Of a stretch of DNA of 64,000 nucleotides, positions 35,855-48,264 are shown piece by piece. Within the stretch, counting starts at the first letter, position 1. Every line of letters starts with the position of its first letter. Under the pieces are notes generated by a model, which saw only the letters and a program-made list of their open reading frames with translations, did no database searches and was not told the DNA's origin. The DNA comes from Cinclus cinclus (lineage: Eukaryota > Chordata > Aves > Passeriformes > Cinclidae). The DNA is taken from NCBI RefSeq assembly GCF_963662255.1, contig NW_026912141.1, positions 444,001-508,000 of the forward strand. The letters are read 5' to 3'. Position numbers and translations under genes: made by a program.

Positions 35855-37233
35855 CTGCTCCGAGAGGCAGAGAGCACCTCGGCAGACGCAGTGCAGAGGG
35901 AAAGGACACAGTATCCGAGGGAGCGTGGCGCCGCTTAGGCGGGCAAAGCAGAAAGGTGCCGCCCGGCACTGGCTTTGACTCCCTGAGCTTCCTTGCTAGG
36001 ACAGCAGCTGCCGAAAGCTGGCAACTAGGCTGCCAGAGTGCAGAATGTCGGCGGTCTGGCACGCCTGCTTGCCGAAAGCCAGGATCAGCGAGACAGCGTG
36101 CTAGGCTCTGTTTCACAGCACCCTTGAGAACACGCCCTTGAAGAATGCCGTCTCTGTTCCGCAAAAGCTCTGCCACAGTGAAGGTGGAAGAAGCAGCCTG
36201 TGGCCACGGGCAGAGCTGGTCAACAGCTGCGCCTAACTTTCCCAAGCTGCGAGAGCATTCTCAGCCGAGTTCTGCTTTGACAGAGCTATTGCTGAACTTT
36301 TGCAGTCCCGGAGGCTGCTGAAACCAAGGCTGTGTTCTGCCTCTTCATTCTTGCCTTCCTGTGCTCCAGCGAGAAGTGAAGCTCTGGCATGGCATTCAGC
36401 TTTGCCGCCTCTCTGCACGGAAAGCACTAGACAGAACTAGTGTGCTTCGTGCATGCTCTCTCCTCGCTTTTATGGTCACTGCTCTGCTTTTTGCTTGGCA
36501 GCGTTCAAAGGGTCCACGGCATACCTCTTGCACAGCGAGAGGTGGCCGGCGAGGAATACTTGCTGGCTTAAGTCGTTCCATGCTCAAGGCATTCATCAGA
36601 GCAGCACAATGGGGGAAAAGAGGGGGGAACATTGCAGGACAATTTTCTATGCTGGATCATGATTTTCTGCGAGACAGCTCTTCGCAGCGCGAGTATTTGG
36701 CCAGGCTGCAATCAGCGCCACGGGAAGCCAATCTGACAAGCGGAGTGCAACGAGCGCGGCGATATGGGGCCACTTGGCAGGTGGCCGAAGAAAGACGGCT
36801 GCCCCGCGAATGTGGTGCCAGAAGGCAAGTTTCAGCAGGGCGTTCCGGGCGAGCTTAATGTGTAGCCGCAGTTGTTCTAGGCGAGATTGCAGCCGAGAAG
36901 CTTTCCGTCTCCATTCACGAGACAAGAAAAGCAGAAAGCAATGGTCTAGAGGGTTGAGAAGAAAAGTGCTCGTAGCGAGCTCGTTGCGGCAGAAGCGAAA
37001 GCCAGGAGCAGCGTGCTCGGTGCGAGAAGTAGACGGCGCTTCGCCTCCTTGGGAAGGAAATGGCGTCTGGGCACGAACGGCAGCCAGCGAAGCTTCAGAA
37101 CAGCAGGCTGTTCTGCTCAGCGTACGAGCCTGAAGTGAGTGGCAAGGGCTAAGGGGACAGTTCCAAGGCATCTAGCTTTCCTGCTAGCAATGCCATTTCT
37201 ACCCTGCTGTGGAAAACATTGTCCTTTGCCCTT
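35855..37233. repeat. Monomer U27, class F
   Basis: G at p16, T at p271, F haplotype, G at p1166, T at p1308. Agrees with U37 at the sites checked. Confidence 0.97.
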
Positions 37234-38612
37234 CTGCTCCGAGAGGCACAGAGCACCTCGGCAGACGCAGTGCAGAGGGAAAGGACACAGTATCCGAGGG
37301 AGCGTGGCGCCGCTTAGGCGGGCAAAGCAGAAAGGTGCCGCCCGGCACTGGCTTTGACTCCCTGAGCTTCCTTGCTAGGACAGCAGCTGCCGAAAGCTGG
37401 CAACTAGGCTGCCAGAGTGCAGAATGTCAGCGGTCTGGCACGCCTGCTTGCCGAAAGCCAGTATCAGCGAGACAGCGTGCTAGGCTCTGTTTCACAGCAC
37501 CCTGGAGAACACGCCCTTGAAGAATGCCGTCTCTGTTCCGCAAAAGCTCTGCCACAGTGAAGGTGGAAGAAGCAGCCTGTGGCCACGGGCAGAGCTGGTC
37601 AACAGCTGCGCCTAACTTTCCCAAGCTGCGAGAGCATTCTCAGCCGAGTTCTGCTTTGACAGAGCTATTGCTGAACTTCTGCAGTCCCGGAGGCTGCTGA
37701 AACCAAGGCTGTGTTCTGCCTCTTCATTCTTGCCTTCCTGTGCTCCAGCGAGAAGTGAAGCTCTGGCATGGCATTCAGCTTTGCCGCCTCTCTGCACGGA
37801 AAGCACTAGACAGAACTAGTGTGCTTCGTGCATGCTCTCTCCTCGCTTTTATGGTCACTGCTCTGCTTTTTGCTTGGCAGCGTTCAAAGGGTCCACGGCA
37901 TACCTCTTGCACAGCGAGAGGTGGCCGGCGAGGAATACTTGCTGGCTTAAGTCGTTCCATGCTCAAGGCATTCATCAGAGCAACACAATGGGGGAAAAGA
38001 GGGGGGAACATTGCAGGACAAATTTCTATGCTGGAACATGATTGTCTGCGAGACAGCTCTCCGCAGCGCTAGTATTTGGCCAGGCTGAAATCAGCGCCAC
38101 GGGAAGCCAATCTGACAAGCGGAGTGCAACGAGCGCGGCGATATGGGGCCACTTGGCAGGTGGCCGAAGAAAGACGGCTGCCCCGCGAATGTGGTGCCAG
38201 AAGGCAAGTTTCAGCAGGGCGTTCCGGGCGAGCTTAATGTGTAGCCGCAGTTGTTCTAGGCGAGATTGCAGCCGAGAAGCTTTCCGTCTCCATTCACGAG
38301 ACAAGAAAAGCAGAACGCAATGGTCTAGAGGGTTGAGAAGAAAAGTGCTCGTAGCGAGCTCGTTGCGGCAGAAGCGAAAGCCAGGAGCAGCGTGCTCGGT
38401 GCGAGAAGTAGACGGCGCTTCGCCTCCTTGGGAAGGAAATGGCGTCTGGGCACGAACGGCAGCAAGCGAAGCTTCAGAACAGCAGGCTGTTCTGCTCAGC
38501 GTATGAGCCTGAAGTGAGTGGCAAGGGCTAAGGGGACAGTTCCAAGGCATCTAGCTTTCCTGCTAGCAATGCCATTTCTACCCTGCTGTGGAAAACATTG
38601 TCCTTTGCCCTT
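37234..38612. repeat. Monomer U28, class T
   Basis: A at p196, T at p229, T at p511, A at p750, C at p1083, A at p1231, T at p1271. Confidence 0.97.
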
Positions 38613-39991
38613 CTGCTCCGAGAGGCACAGAGCACCTCGGCAGACGCAGTGCAGAGGGAAAGGACACAGTATCCGAGGGAGCGTGGCGCCGCTTAGGCGG
38701 GCAAAGCAGAAAGGTGCCGCCCGGCACTGGCTTTGACTCCCTGAGCTTCCTTGCTAGGACAGCAGCTGCCGAAAGCTGGCAACTAGGCTGCCAGAGTGCA
38801 GAATGTCAGCGGTCTGGCACGCCTGCTTGCCGAAAGCCAGTATCAGCGAGACAGCGTGCTAGGCTCTGTTTCACAGCACCCTGGAGAACACGCCCTTGAA
38901 GAATGCCGTCTCTGTTCCGCAAAAGCTCTGCCACAGTGAAGGTGGAAGAAGCAGCCTGTGGCCACGGGCAGAGCTGGTCAACAGCTGCGCCTAACTTTCC
39001 CAAGCTGCGAGAGCATTCTCAGCCGAGTTCTGCTTTGACAGAGCTATTGCTGAACTTCTGCAGTCCCGGAGGCTGCTGAAACCAAGGCTGTGTTCTGCCT
39101 CTTCATTCTTGCCTTCCTGTGCCCCAGCGAGAAGTGAAGCTCTGGCATGGCATTCAGCTTTGCCGCCTCTCTGCACGGAAAGCACTAGACAGAACTAGTG
39201 TGCTTCGTGCATGCTCTCTCCTCGCTTTTATGGTCACTGCTCTGCTTTTTGCTTGGCAGCGTTCAAAGGGTCCACGGCATACCTCTTGCACAGCGAGAGG
39301 TGGCCGGCGAGGAATACTTGCTGGCTTAAGTCGTTCCATGCTCAAGGCATTCATCAGAGCAACACAATGGGGGAAAAGAGGGGGGAACATTGCAGGACAA
39401 ATTTCTATGCTGGAACATGATTGTCTGCGAGACAGCTCTCCGCAGCGCTAGTATTTGGCCAGGCTGAAATCAGCGCCACGGGAAGCCAATCTGACAAGCG
39501 GAGTGCAACGAGCGCGGCGATATGGGGCCACTTGGCAGGTGGCCGAAGAAAGACGGCTGCCCCGCGAATGTGGTGCCAGAAGGCAAGTTTCAGCAGGGCG
39601 TTCCGGGCGAGCTTAATGTGTAGCCGCAGTTGTTCTAGGCGAGATTGCAGCCGAGAAGCTTTCCGTCTCCATTCACGAGACAAGAAAAGCAGAACGCAAT
39701 GGTCTAGAGGGTTGAGAAGAAAAGTGCTCGTAGCGAGCTCGTTGCGGCAGAAGCGAAAGCCAGGAGCAGCGTGCTCGGTGCGAGAAGTAGACGGCGCTTC
39801 GCCTCCTTGGGAAGGAAATGGCGTCTGGGCACGAACGGCAGCAAGCGAAGCTTCAGAACAGCAGGCTGTTCTGCTCAGCGTATGAGCCTGAAGTGAGTGG
39901 CAAGGGCTAAGGGGACAGTTCCAAGGCATCTAGCTTTCCTGCTAGCAATGCCATTTCTACCCTGCTGTGGAAAACATTGTCCTTTGCCCTT
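38613..39991. repeat. Monomer U29, class M with T-type tail
   Basis: C at p511 as in M units, but C at p1083, A at p1231 and T at p1271 as in U28. The distal half looks copied from the preceding T unit. Confidence 0.97.
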
Positions 39992-41370
39992 CTGCTCCGA
40001 GAGGCACAGAGCACCTCGGCAGACGCAGTGCAGAGGGAAAGGACACAGTATCCGAGGGAGCGTGGCGCCGCTTAGGCGGGCAAAGCAGAAAGGTGCCGCC
40101 CGGCACTGGCTTTGACTCCCTGAGCTTCCTTGCTAGGACAGCAGCTGCCGAAAGCTGGCAACTAGGCTGCCAGAGTGCAGAATGTCGGCGGTCTGGCACG
40201 CCTGCTTGCCGAAAGCCAGTATCAGCGAGACAGCGTGCTAGGCTCTGTTTCACAGCACCCTTGAGAACACGCCCTTGAAGAATGCCGTCTCTGTTCCGCA
40301 AAAGCTCTGCCACAGTGAAGGTGGAAGAAGCAGCCTGTGGCCACGGGCAGAGCTGGTCAACAGCTGCGCCTAACTTTCCCAAGCTGCGAGAGCATTCTCA
40401 GCCGAGTTCTGCTTTGACAGAGCTATTGCTGAACTTTTGCAGTCCCGGAGGCTGCTGAAACCAAGGCTGTGTTCTGCCTCTTCATTCTTGCCTTCCTGTG
40501 CTCCAGCGAGAAGTAAAGCTCTGGCATGGCATTCAGCTTTGCCGCCTCTCTGCACGGAAAGCACTAGACAGAACTAGTGTGCTTCGTGCATGCTCTCTCC
40601 TCGCTTTTATGGTCACTGCTCTGCTTTTTGCTTGGCAGCGTTCAAAGGGTCCACGGCATACCTCTTGCACAGCGAGAGGTGGCCGGCGAGGAATACTTGC
40701 TGGCTTAAGTCGTTCCATGCTCAAGGCATTCATCAGAGCAGCACAATGGGGGAAAAGAGGGGGGAACATTGCAGGACAATTTTCTATGCTGGATCATGAT
40801 TTTCTGCGAGACAGCTCTTCGCAGCGCTAGTATTTGGCCAGGCTGCAATCAGCGCCACGGGAAGCCAATCTGACAAGCGGAGTGCAACGAGCGCGGCGAT
40901 ATGGGGCCACTTGGCAGGTGGCCGAAGAAAGACGGCTGCCCCGCGAATGTGGTGCCAGAAGGCAAGTTTCAGCAGGGCGTTCCGGGCGAGCTTAATGTGT
41001 AGCCGCAGCTGTTCTAGGCGAGATTGCAGCCGAGAAGCTTTCCGTCTCCATTCACGAGACAAGAAAAGCAGAAAGCAATGGTCTAGAGGGTTGAGAAGAA
41101 AAGTGCTCGTAGCGAGCTCGTTGCGGCAGAAGCGAAAGCCAGGAGCAGCGTGCTCGGTGCGAGAAGTAGACGGCGCTTCGCCTCCTTGGGAAGGAAATGG
41201 CGTCTGGGCACGAACGGCAGCCAGCGAAGCTTCAGAACAGCAGGCTGTTCTGCTCAGCGTACGAGCCTGAAGTGAGTGGCAAGGGCTAAGGGGACAGTTC
41301 CAAGGCATCTAGCTTTCCTGCTAGCAATGCCATTTCTACCCTGCTGTGGAAAACATTGTCCTTTGCCCTT
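39992..41370. repeat. Monomer U30, class F, partial
   Basis: T at p229, T at p271, private A at p524, F haplotype up to p828 but T rather than G at p837, C at p1018. Confidence 0.97.
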
Positions 41371-42748
41371 CTGCTCCGAGAGGCACAGAGCACCTCGGCA
41401 GACGCAGTGCAGAGGGAAAGGACACAGTATCCGAGGGAGCGTGGCGCCGCTTAGGCGGGCAAAGCAGAAAGGTGCCGCCCGGCACTGGCTTTGACTCCCT
41501 GAGCTTCCTTGCTAGGACAGCAGCTGCCGAAAGCTGGCAACTAGGCTGCCAGAGTGCAGAATGTCGGCGGTCTGGCACGCCTGCTTGCCGAAAGCCAGGA
41601 TCAGCGAGACAGCGTGCTAGGCTCTGTTTCAAGCACCCTGGAGAACACGCCCTTGAAGAATGCCGTCTCTGTTCCGCAAAAGCTCTGCCACAGTGAAGGT
41701 GGAAGAAGCAGCCTGTGGCCACGGGCAGAGCTGGTCAACAGCTGCGCCTAACTTTCCCAAGCTGCGAGAGCATTCTCAGCCGAGTTCTGCTTTGACAGAG
41801 CTATTGCTGAACTTTTGCAGTCCCGGAGGCTGCTGAAACCAAGGCTGTGTTCTGCCTCTTCATTCTTGCCTTCCTGTGCTCCAGCGAGAAGTGAAGCTCT
41901 GGCACGGCGTTCAGCTTTGCCGCCTCTCTGCACGGAAAGCACTAGACAGAACTAGTGTGCTTCGTGCATGCTCTCTCCTCGCTTTTATGGTCACTGCTCT
42001 GCTTTTTGCTTGGCAGCGTTCCAAGGGTCCACGGCATACCTCTTGCACAGCGAGAGGTGGCCGGCGAGGAATACTTGCTGGCTTAAGTCGTTCCATGCTC
42101 AAGGCATTCATCAGAGCAACACAATGGGGGAAAAGAGGGGGGAACATTGCAGGACAAATTTCTATGCTGGAACATGATTGTCTGCGAGACAGCTCTCCGC
42201 AGCGCTAGTATTTGGCCAGGCTGAAATCAGCGCCACGGGAAGCCAATCTGACAAGCGGAGTGCAACGAGCGCGGCGATATGGGGCCACTTGGCAGGTGGC
42301 CGAAGAAAGACGGCTGCCCCGCGAATGTGGTGCCAGAAGGCAAGTTTCAGCAGGGCGTTCCGGGCGAGCTTAATGTGTAGCCGCAGTTGTTCTAGGCGAG
42401 ATTGCAGCCGAGAAGCTTTCCGTCTCCATTCACGAGACAAGAAAAGCAGAAAGCAATGGTCTAGAGGGTTGAGAAGAAAAGTGCTCGTAGCGAGCTCGTT
42501 GCGGCAGAAGCGAAAGCCAGGAGCAGCGTGCTCGGTGCGAGAAGTAGACGGCGCTTCGCCTCCTTGGGAAGGAAATGGCGTCTGGGCACGAACGGCAGCA
42601 AGCGAAGCTTCAGAACAGCAGGCTGTTCTGCTCAGCGTATGAGCCTGAAGTGAGTGGCAAGGGCTAAGGGGACAGTTCCAAGGCATCTAGCTTTCCTGCT
42701 AGCAATGCCATTTCTACCCTGCTGTGGAAAACATTGTCCTTTGCCCTT
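41371..42748. repeat. Monomer U31, class T, 1,378 bp
   Basis: The only unit with a length change: one C lost between 41631 and 41632 (p262). Private G at p540. A at p750, A at p1231, T at p1271. Confidence 0.97.
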
Positions 42749-44127
42749 CTGCTCCGAGAGGCACAGAGCACCTCGGCAGACGCAGTGCAGAGGGAAAGGA
42801 CACAGTATCCGAGGGAGCGTGGCGCCGCTTAGGCGGGCAAAGCAGAAAGGTGCCGCCCGGCACTGGCTTTGACTCCCTGAGCTTCCTTGCTAGGACAGCA
42901 GCTGCCGAAAGCTGGCAACTAGGCTGCCAGAGTGCAGAATGTCAGCGGTCTGGCACGCCTGCTTGCCGAAAGCCAGTATCAGCGAGACAGCGTGCTAGGC
43001 TCTGTTTCACAGCACCCTGGAGAACACGCCCTTGAAGAATGCCGTCTCTGTTCCGCAAAAGCTCTGCCACAGTGAAGGTGGAAGAAGCAGCCTGTGGCCA
43101 CGGGCAGAGCTGGTCAACAGCTGCGCCTAACTTTCCCAAGCTGCGAGAGCATTCTCAGCCGAGTTCTGCTTTGACAGAGCTATTGCTGAACTTCTGCAGT
43201 CCCGGAGGCTGCTGAAACCAAGGCTGTGTTCTGCCTCTTCATTCTTGCCTTCCTGTGCCCCAGCGAGAAGTGAAGCTCTGGCATGGCATTCAGCTTTGCC
43301 GCCTCTCTGCACGGAAAGCACTAGACAGAACTAGTGTGCTTCGTGCATGCTCTCTCCTCGCTTTTATGGTCACTGCTCTGCTTTTTGCTTGGCAGCGTTC
43401 AAAGGGTCCACGGCATACCTCTTGCACAGCGAGAGGTGGCCGGCGAGGAATACTTGCTGGCTTAAGTCGTTCCATGCTCAAGGCATTCATCAGAGCAACA
43501 CAATGGGGGAAAAGAGGGGGGAACATTGCAGGACAAATTTCTATGCTGGAACAGGATTGTCTGCGAGACAGCTCTCCGCAGCGCTAGTATTTGGCCAGGC
43601 TGAAATCAGCGCCACGGGAAGCCAATCTGACAAGCGGAGTGCAACGAGCGCGGCGATATGGGGCCACTTGGCAGGTGGCCGAAGAAAGACGGCTGCCCCG
43701 CGAATGTGGTGCCAGAAGGCAAGTTTCAGCAGGGCGTTCCGGGCGAGCTTAATGTGTAGCCGCAGTTGTTCTAGGCGAGATTGTAGCCGAGAAGCTTTCC
43801 GTCTCCATTCACGAGACAAGAAAAGCAGAAAGCAATGGTCTAGAGGGTTGAGAAGAAAAGTGCTCGTAGCGAGCTCGTTGCGGCAGAAGCGAAAGCCAGG
43901 AGCAGCGTGCTCGCTGCGAGAAGTAGACGGCGCTTCGCCTCCTTGGGAAGGAAATGGCGTCTGGGCACGAACGGCAGCCAGCGAAGCTTCAGAACAGCAG
44001 GCTGTTCTGCTCAGCGTACGAGCCTGAAGTGAGTGGCAAGGGCTAAGGGGACAGTCCCAAGGCATCTAGCTTTCCTGCTAGCAATGCCATTTCTACCCTG
44101 CTGTGGAAAATATTGTCCTTTGCCCTT
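42749..44127. repeat. Monomer U32, class M
   Basis: A at p196, T at p229, C at p511, T at p1036, T at p1363. Private G at p806 (base 43554), which removes an in-frame TGA. Confidence 0.97.
43347..44027 (+). other. 226-codon open frame created by one substitution in U32
   Basis: In every other unit the frame from p599 to p1279 is interrupted by a single TGA at p806-808. In U32, T-to-G at 43554 converts it to GGA and joins the two halves. I recognise no domain or motif in the translation, and the product is rich in Arg, Ser and Ala. The same DNA is also open in another plus frame and on the minus strand, which points to a low stop-codon content rather than coding. I do not call it a gene. Confidence 0.6.
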
Positions 44128-45506
44128 CTGCTCCGAGAGGCAGAGAGCACCTCGGCAGACGCAGTGCAGAGGGAAAGGACACAGTATCCGAGGGAGCGTG
44201 GCGCCGCTTAGGCGGGCAAAGCAGAAAGGTGCCGCCCGGCACTGGCTTTGACTCCCTGAGCTTCCTTGCTAGGACAGCAGCTGCCGAAAGCTGGCAACTA
44301 GGCTGCCAGAGTGCAGAATGTCGGCGGTCTGGCACGCCTGCTTGCCGAAAGCCAGGATCAGCGAGACAGCGTGCTAGGCTCTGTTTCACAGCACCCTTGA
44401 GAACACGCCCTTGAAGAATGCCGTCTCTGTTCCGCAAAAGCTCTGCCACAGTGAAGGTGGAAGAAGCAGCCTGTGGCCACGGGCAGAGCTGGTCAACAGC
44501 TGCGCCTAACTTTCCCAAGCTGCGAGAGCATTCTCAGCCGAGTTCTGCTTTGACAGAGCTATTGCTGAACTTTTGCAGTCCCGGAGGCTGCTGAAACCAA
44601 GGCTGTGTTCTGCCTCTTCATTCTTGCCTTCCTGTGCTCCAGCGAGAAGTGAAGCTCTGGCATGGCATTCAGCTTTGCCGCCTCTCTGCACGGAAAGCAC
44701 TAGACAGAACTAGTGTGCTTCGTGCATGCTCTCTCCTCGCTTTTATGGTCACTGCTCTGCTTTTTGCTTGGCAGCGTTCAAAGGGTCCACGGCATACCTC
44801 TTGCACAGCGAGAGGTGGCCGGCGAGGAATACTTGCTGGCTTAAGTCGTTCCATGCTCAAGGCATTCATCAGAGCAGCACAATGGGGGAAAAGAGGGGGG
44901 AACATTGCAGGACAATTTTCTATGCTGGATCATGATTTTCTGCGAGACAGCTCTTCGCAGCGCGAGTATTTGGCCAGGCTGCAATCAGCGCCACGGGAAG
45001 CCAATCTGACAAGCGGAGTGCAACGAGCGCGGCGATATGGGGCCACTTGGCAGGTGGCCGAAGAAAGACGGCTGCCCCGCGAATGTGGTGCCAGAAGGCA
45101 AGTTTCAGCAGGGCGTTCCGGGCGAGCTTAATGTGTAGCCGCAGTTGTTCTAGGCGAGATTGCAGCCGAGAAGCTTTCCGTCTCCATTCACGAGACAAGA
45201 AAAGCAGAAAGCAATGGTCTAGAGGGTTGAGAAGAAAAGTGCTCGTAGCGAGCTCGTTGCGGCAGAAGCGAAAGCCAGGAGCAGCGTGCTCGGTGCGAGA
45301 AGTAGACGGCGCTTCGCCTCCTTGGGAAGGAAATGGCGTCTGGGCACGAACGGCAGCAAGCGAAGCTTCAGAACAGCAGGCTGTTCTGCTCAGCGTATGA
45401 GCCTGAAGTGAGTGGCAAGGGCTAAGGGGACAGTCCCAAGGCATCTAGCTTTCCTGCTAGCAATGCCATTTCTACCCTGCTGTGGAAAACATTGTCCTTT
45501 GCCCTT
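44128..45506. repeat. Monomer U33, class F with T-type tail
   Basis: G at p16, T at p271, F haplotype, but A at p1231 and T at p1271 as in T units. C at p1308. Confidence 0.97.
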
Positions 45507-46885
45507 CTGCTCCGAGAGGCACAGAGCACCTCGGCAGACGCAGTGCAGAGGGAAAGGACACAGTATCCGAGGGAGCGTGGCGCCGCTTAGGCGGGCAAAG
45601 CAGAAAGGTGCCGCCCGGCACTGGCTTTGACTCCCTGAGCTTCCTTGCTAGGACAGCAGCTGCCGAAAGCTGGCAACTAGGCTGCCAGAGTGCAGAATGT
45701 CAGCGGTCTGGCACGCCTGCTTGCCGAAAGCCAGTATCAGCGAGACAGCGTGCTAGGCTCTGTTTCACAGCACCCTGGAGAACACGCCCTTGAAGAATGC
45801 CGTCTCTGTTCCGCAAAAGCTCTGCCACAGTGAAGGTGGAAGAAGCAGCCTGTGGCCACGGGCAGAGCTGGTCAACAGCTGCGCCTAACTTTCCCAAGCT
45901 GCGAGAGCATTCTCAGCCGAGTTCTGCTTTGACAGAGCTATTGCTGAACTTCTGCAGTCCCGGAGGCTGCTGAAACCAAGGCTGTGTTCTGCCTCTTCAT
46001 TCTTGCCTTCCTGTGCCCCAGCGAGAAGTGAAGCTCTGGCATGGCATTCAGCTTTGCCGCCTCTCTGCACGGAAAGCACTAGACAGAACTAGTGTGCTTC
46101 GTGCATGCTCTCTCCTCGCTTTTATGGTCACTGCTCTGCTTTTTGCTTGGCAGCGTTCAAAGGGTCCACGGCATACCTCTTGCACAGCGAGAGGTGGCCG
46201 GCGAGGAATACTTGCTGGCTTAAGTCGTTCCATGCTCAAGGCATTCATCAGAGCAACACAATGGGGGAAAAGAGGGGGGAACATTGCAGGACAAATTTCT
46301 ATGCTGGAACATGATTGTCTGCGAGACAGCTCTCCGCAGCGCTAGTATTTGGCCAGGCTGAAATCAGCGCCACGGGAAGCCAATCTGACAAGCGGAGTGC
46401 AACGAGCGCGGCGATATGGGGCCACTTGGCAGGTGGCCGAAGAAAGACGGCCGCCCCGCGAATGTGGTGCCAGAAGGCAAGTTTCAGCAGGGCGTTCCGG
46501 GCGAGCTTAATGTGTAGCCGCAGTTGTTCTAGGCGAGATTGTAGCCGAGAAGCTTTCCGTCTCCATTCACGAGACAAGAAAAGCAGAAAGCAATGGTCTA
46601 GAGGGTTGAGAAGAAAAGTGCTCGTAGCGAGCTCGTTGCGGCAGAAGCGAAAGCCAGGAGCAGCGTGCTCGGTGCGAGAAGTAGACGGCGCTTCGCCTCC
46701 TTGGGAAGGAAATGGCGTCTGGGCACGAACGGCAGCAAGCGAAGCTTCAGAACAGCAGGCTGTTCTGCTCAGCGTACGAGCCTGAAGTGAGTGGCAAGGG
46801 CTAAGGGGACAGTCCCAAGGCATCTAGCTTTCCTGCTAGCAATGCCATTTCTACCCTGCTGTGGAAAATATTGTCCTTTGCCCTT
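45507..46885. repeat. Monomer U34, class M
   Basis: A at p196, T at p229, C at p511, T at p1036, G at p1166, A at p1231, T at p1363. One private T-to-C change near 46451. Confidence 0.97.
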
Positions 46886-48264
46886 CTGCTCCGAGAGGCA
46901 GAGAGCACCTCGGCAGACGCAGTGCAGAGGGAAAGGACACAGTATCCGAGGGAGCGTGGCGCCGCTTAGGCGGGCAAAGCAGAAAGGTGCCGCCCGGCAC
47001 TGGCTTTGACTCCCTGAGCTTCCTTGCTAGGACAGCAGCTGCCGAAAGCTGGCAACTAGGCTGCCAGAGTGCAGAATGTCGGCGGTCTGGCACGCCTGCT
47101 TGCCGAAAGCCAGTATCAGCGAGACAGCGTGCTAGGCTCTGTTTCACAGCACCCTTGAGAACACGCCCTTGAAGAATGCCGTCTCTGTTCCGCAAAAGCT
47201 CTGCCACAGTGAAGGTGGAAGAAGCAGCCTGTGGCCACGGGCAGAGCTGGTCAACAGCTGCGCCTAACTTTCCCAAGCTGCGAGAGCATTCTCAGCCGAG
47301 TTCTGCTTTGACAGAGCTATTGCTGAACTTTTGCAGTCCCGGAGGCTGCTGAAACCAAGGCTGTGTTCTGCCTCTTCATTCTTGCCTTCCTGTGCTCCAG
47401 CGAGAAGTGAAGCTCTGGCATGGCATTCAGCTTTGCCGCCTCTCTGCACGGAAAGCACTAGACAGAACTAGTGTGCTTCGTGCATGCTCTCTCCTCGCTT
47501 TTATGGTCACTGCTCTGCTTTTTGCTTGGCAGCGTTCAAAGGGTCCACGGCATACCTCTTGCACAGCGAGAGGTGGCCGGCGAGGAATACTTGCTGGCTT
47601 AAGTCGTTCCATGCTCAAGGCATTCATCAGAGCAGCACAATGGGGGAAAAGAGGGGGGAACATTGCAGGACAATTTTCTATGCTGGATCATGATTTTCTG
47701 CGAGACAGCTCTTCGCAGCGCGAGTATTTGGCCAGGCTGCAATCAGCGCCACGGGAAGCCAATCTGACAAGCGGAGTGCAACGAGCGCGGCGATATGGGG
47801 CCACTTGGCAGGTGGCCGAAGAAAGACGGCTGCCCCGCAAATGTGGTGCCAGAAGGCAAGTTTCAGCAGGGCGTTCCGGGCGAGCTTAATGTGTAGCCGC
47901 AGTTGTTCTAGGCGAGATTGCAGCCGAGAAGCTTTCCGTCTCCATTCACGAGACAAGAAAAGCAGAAAGCAATGGTCTAGAGGGTTGAGAAGAAAAGTGC
48001 TCGTAGCGAGCTCGTTGCGGCAGAAGCGAAAGCCAGGAGCAGCGTGCTCGGTGCGAGAAGTAGACGGCGCTTCGCCTCCTTGGGAAGGAAATGGCGTCTG
48101 GGCACGAACGGCAGCCAGCGAAGCTTCAGAACAGCAGGCTGTTCTGCTCAGCGTACGAGCCTGAAGTGAGTGGCAAGGGCTAAGGGGACAGTTCCAAGGC
48201 ATCTAGCTTTCCTGCTAGCAATGCCATTTCTACCCTGCTGTGGAAAACATTGTCCTTTGCCCTT
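46886..48264. repeat. Monomer U35, class F
   Basis: G at p16, T at p229, T at p271, F haplotype. Private A at p954, a CpG-context transition. Confidence 0.97.

Larger units (their letters stand above)
31718..44127. repeat. Higher-order repeat block, trimer F-T-M, three copies
   Basis: Units U24, U27 and U30 carry the F haplotype (linked substitutions p789-p855). U25, U28 and U31 carry T at p1271. U26, U29 and U32 carry C at p511. The period is 4,137 bp, shortened by one base in the third copy because of the deletion in U31. U29 also has the p1271 T, so the classes are not perfectly separated. Confidence 0.85.
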
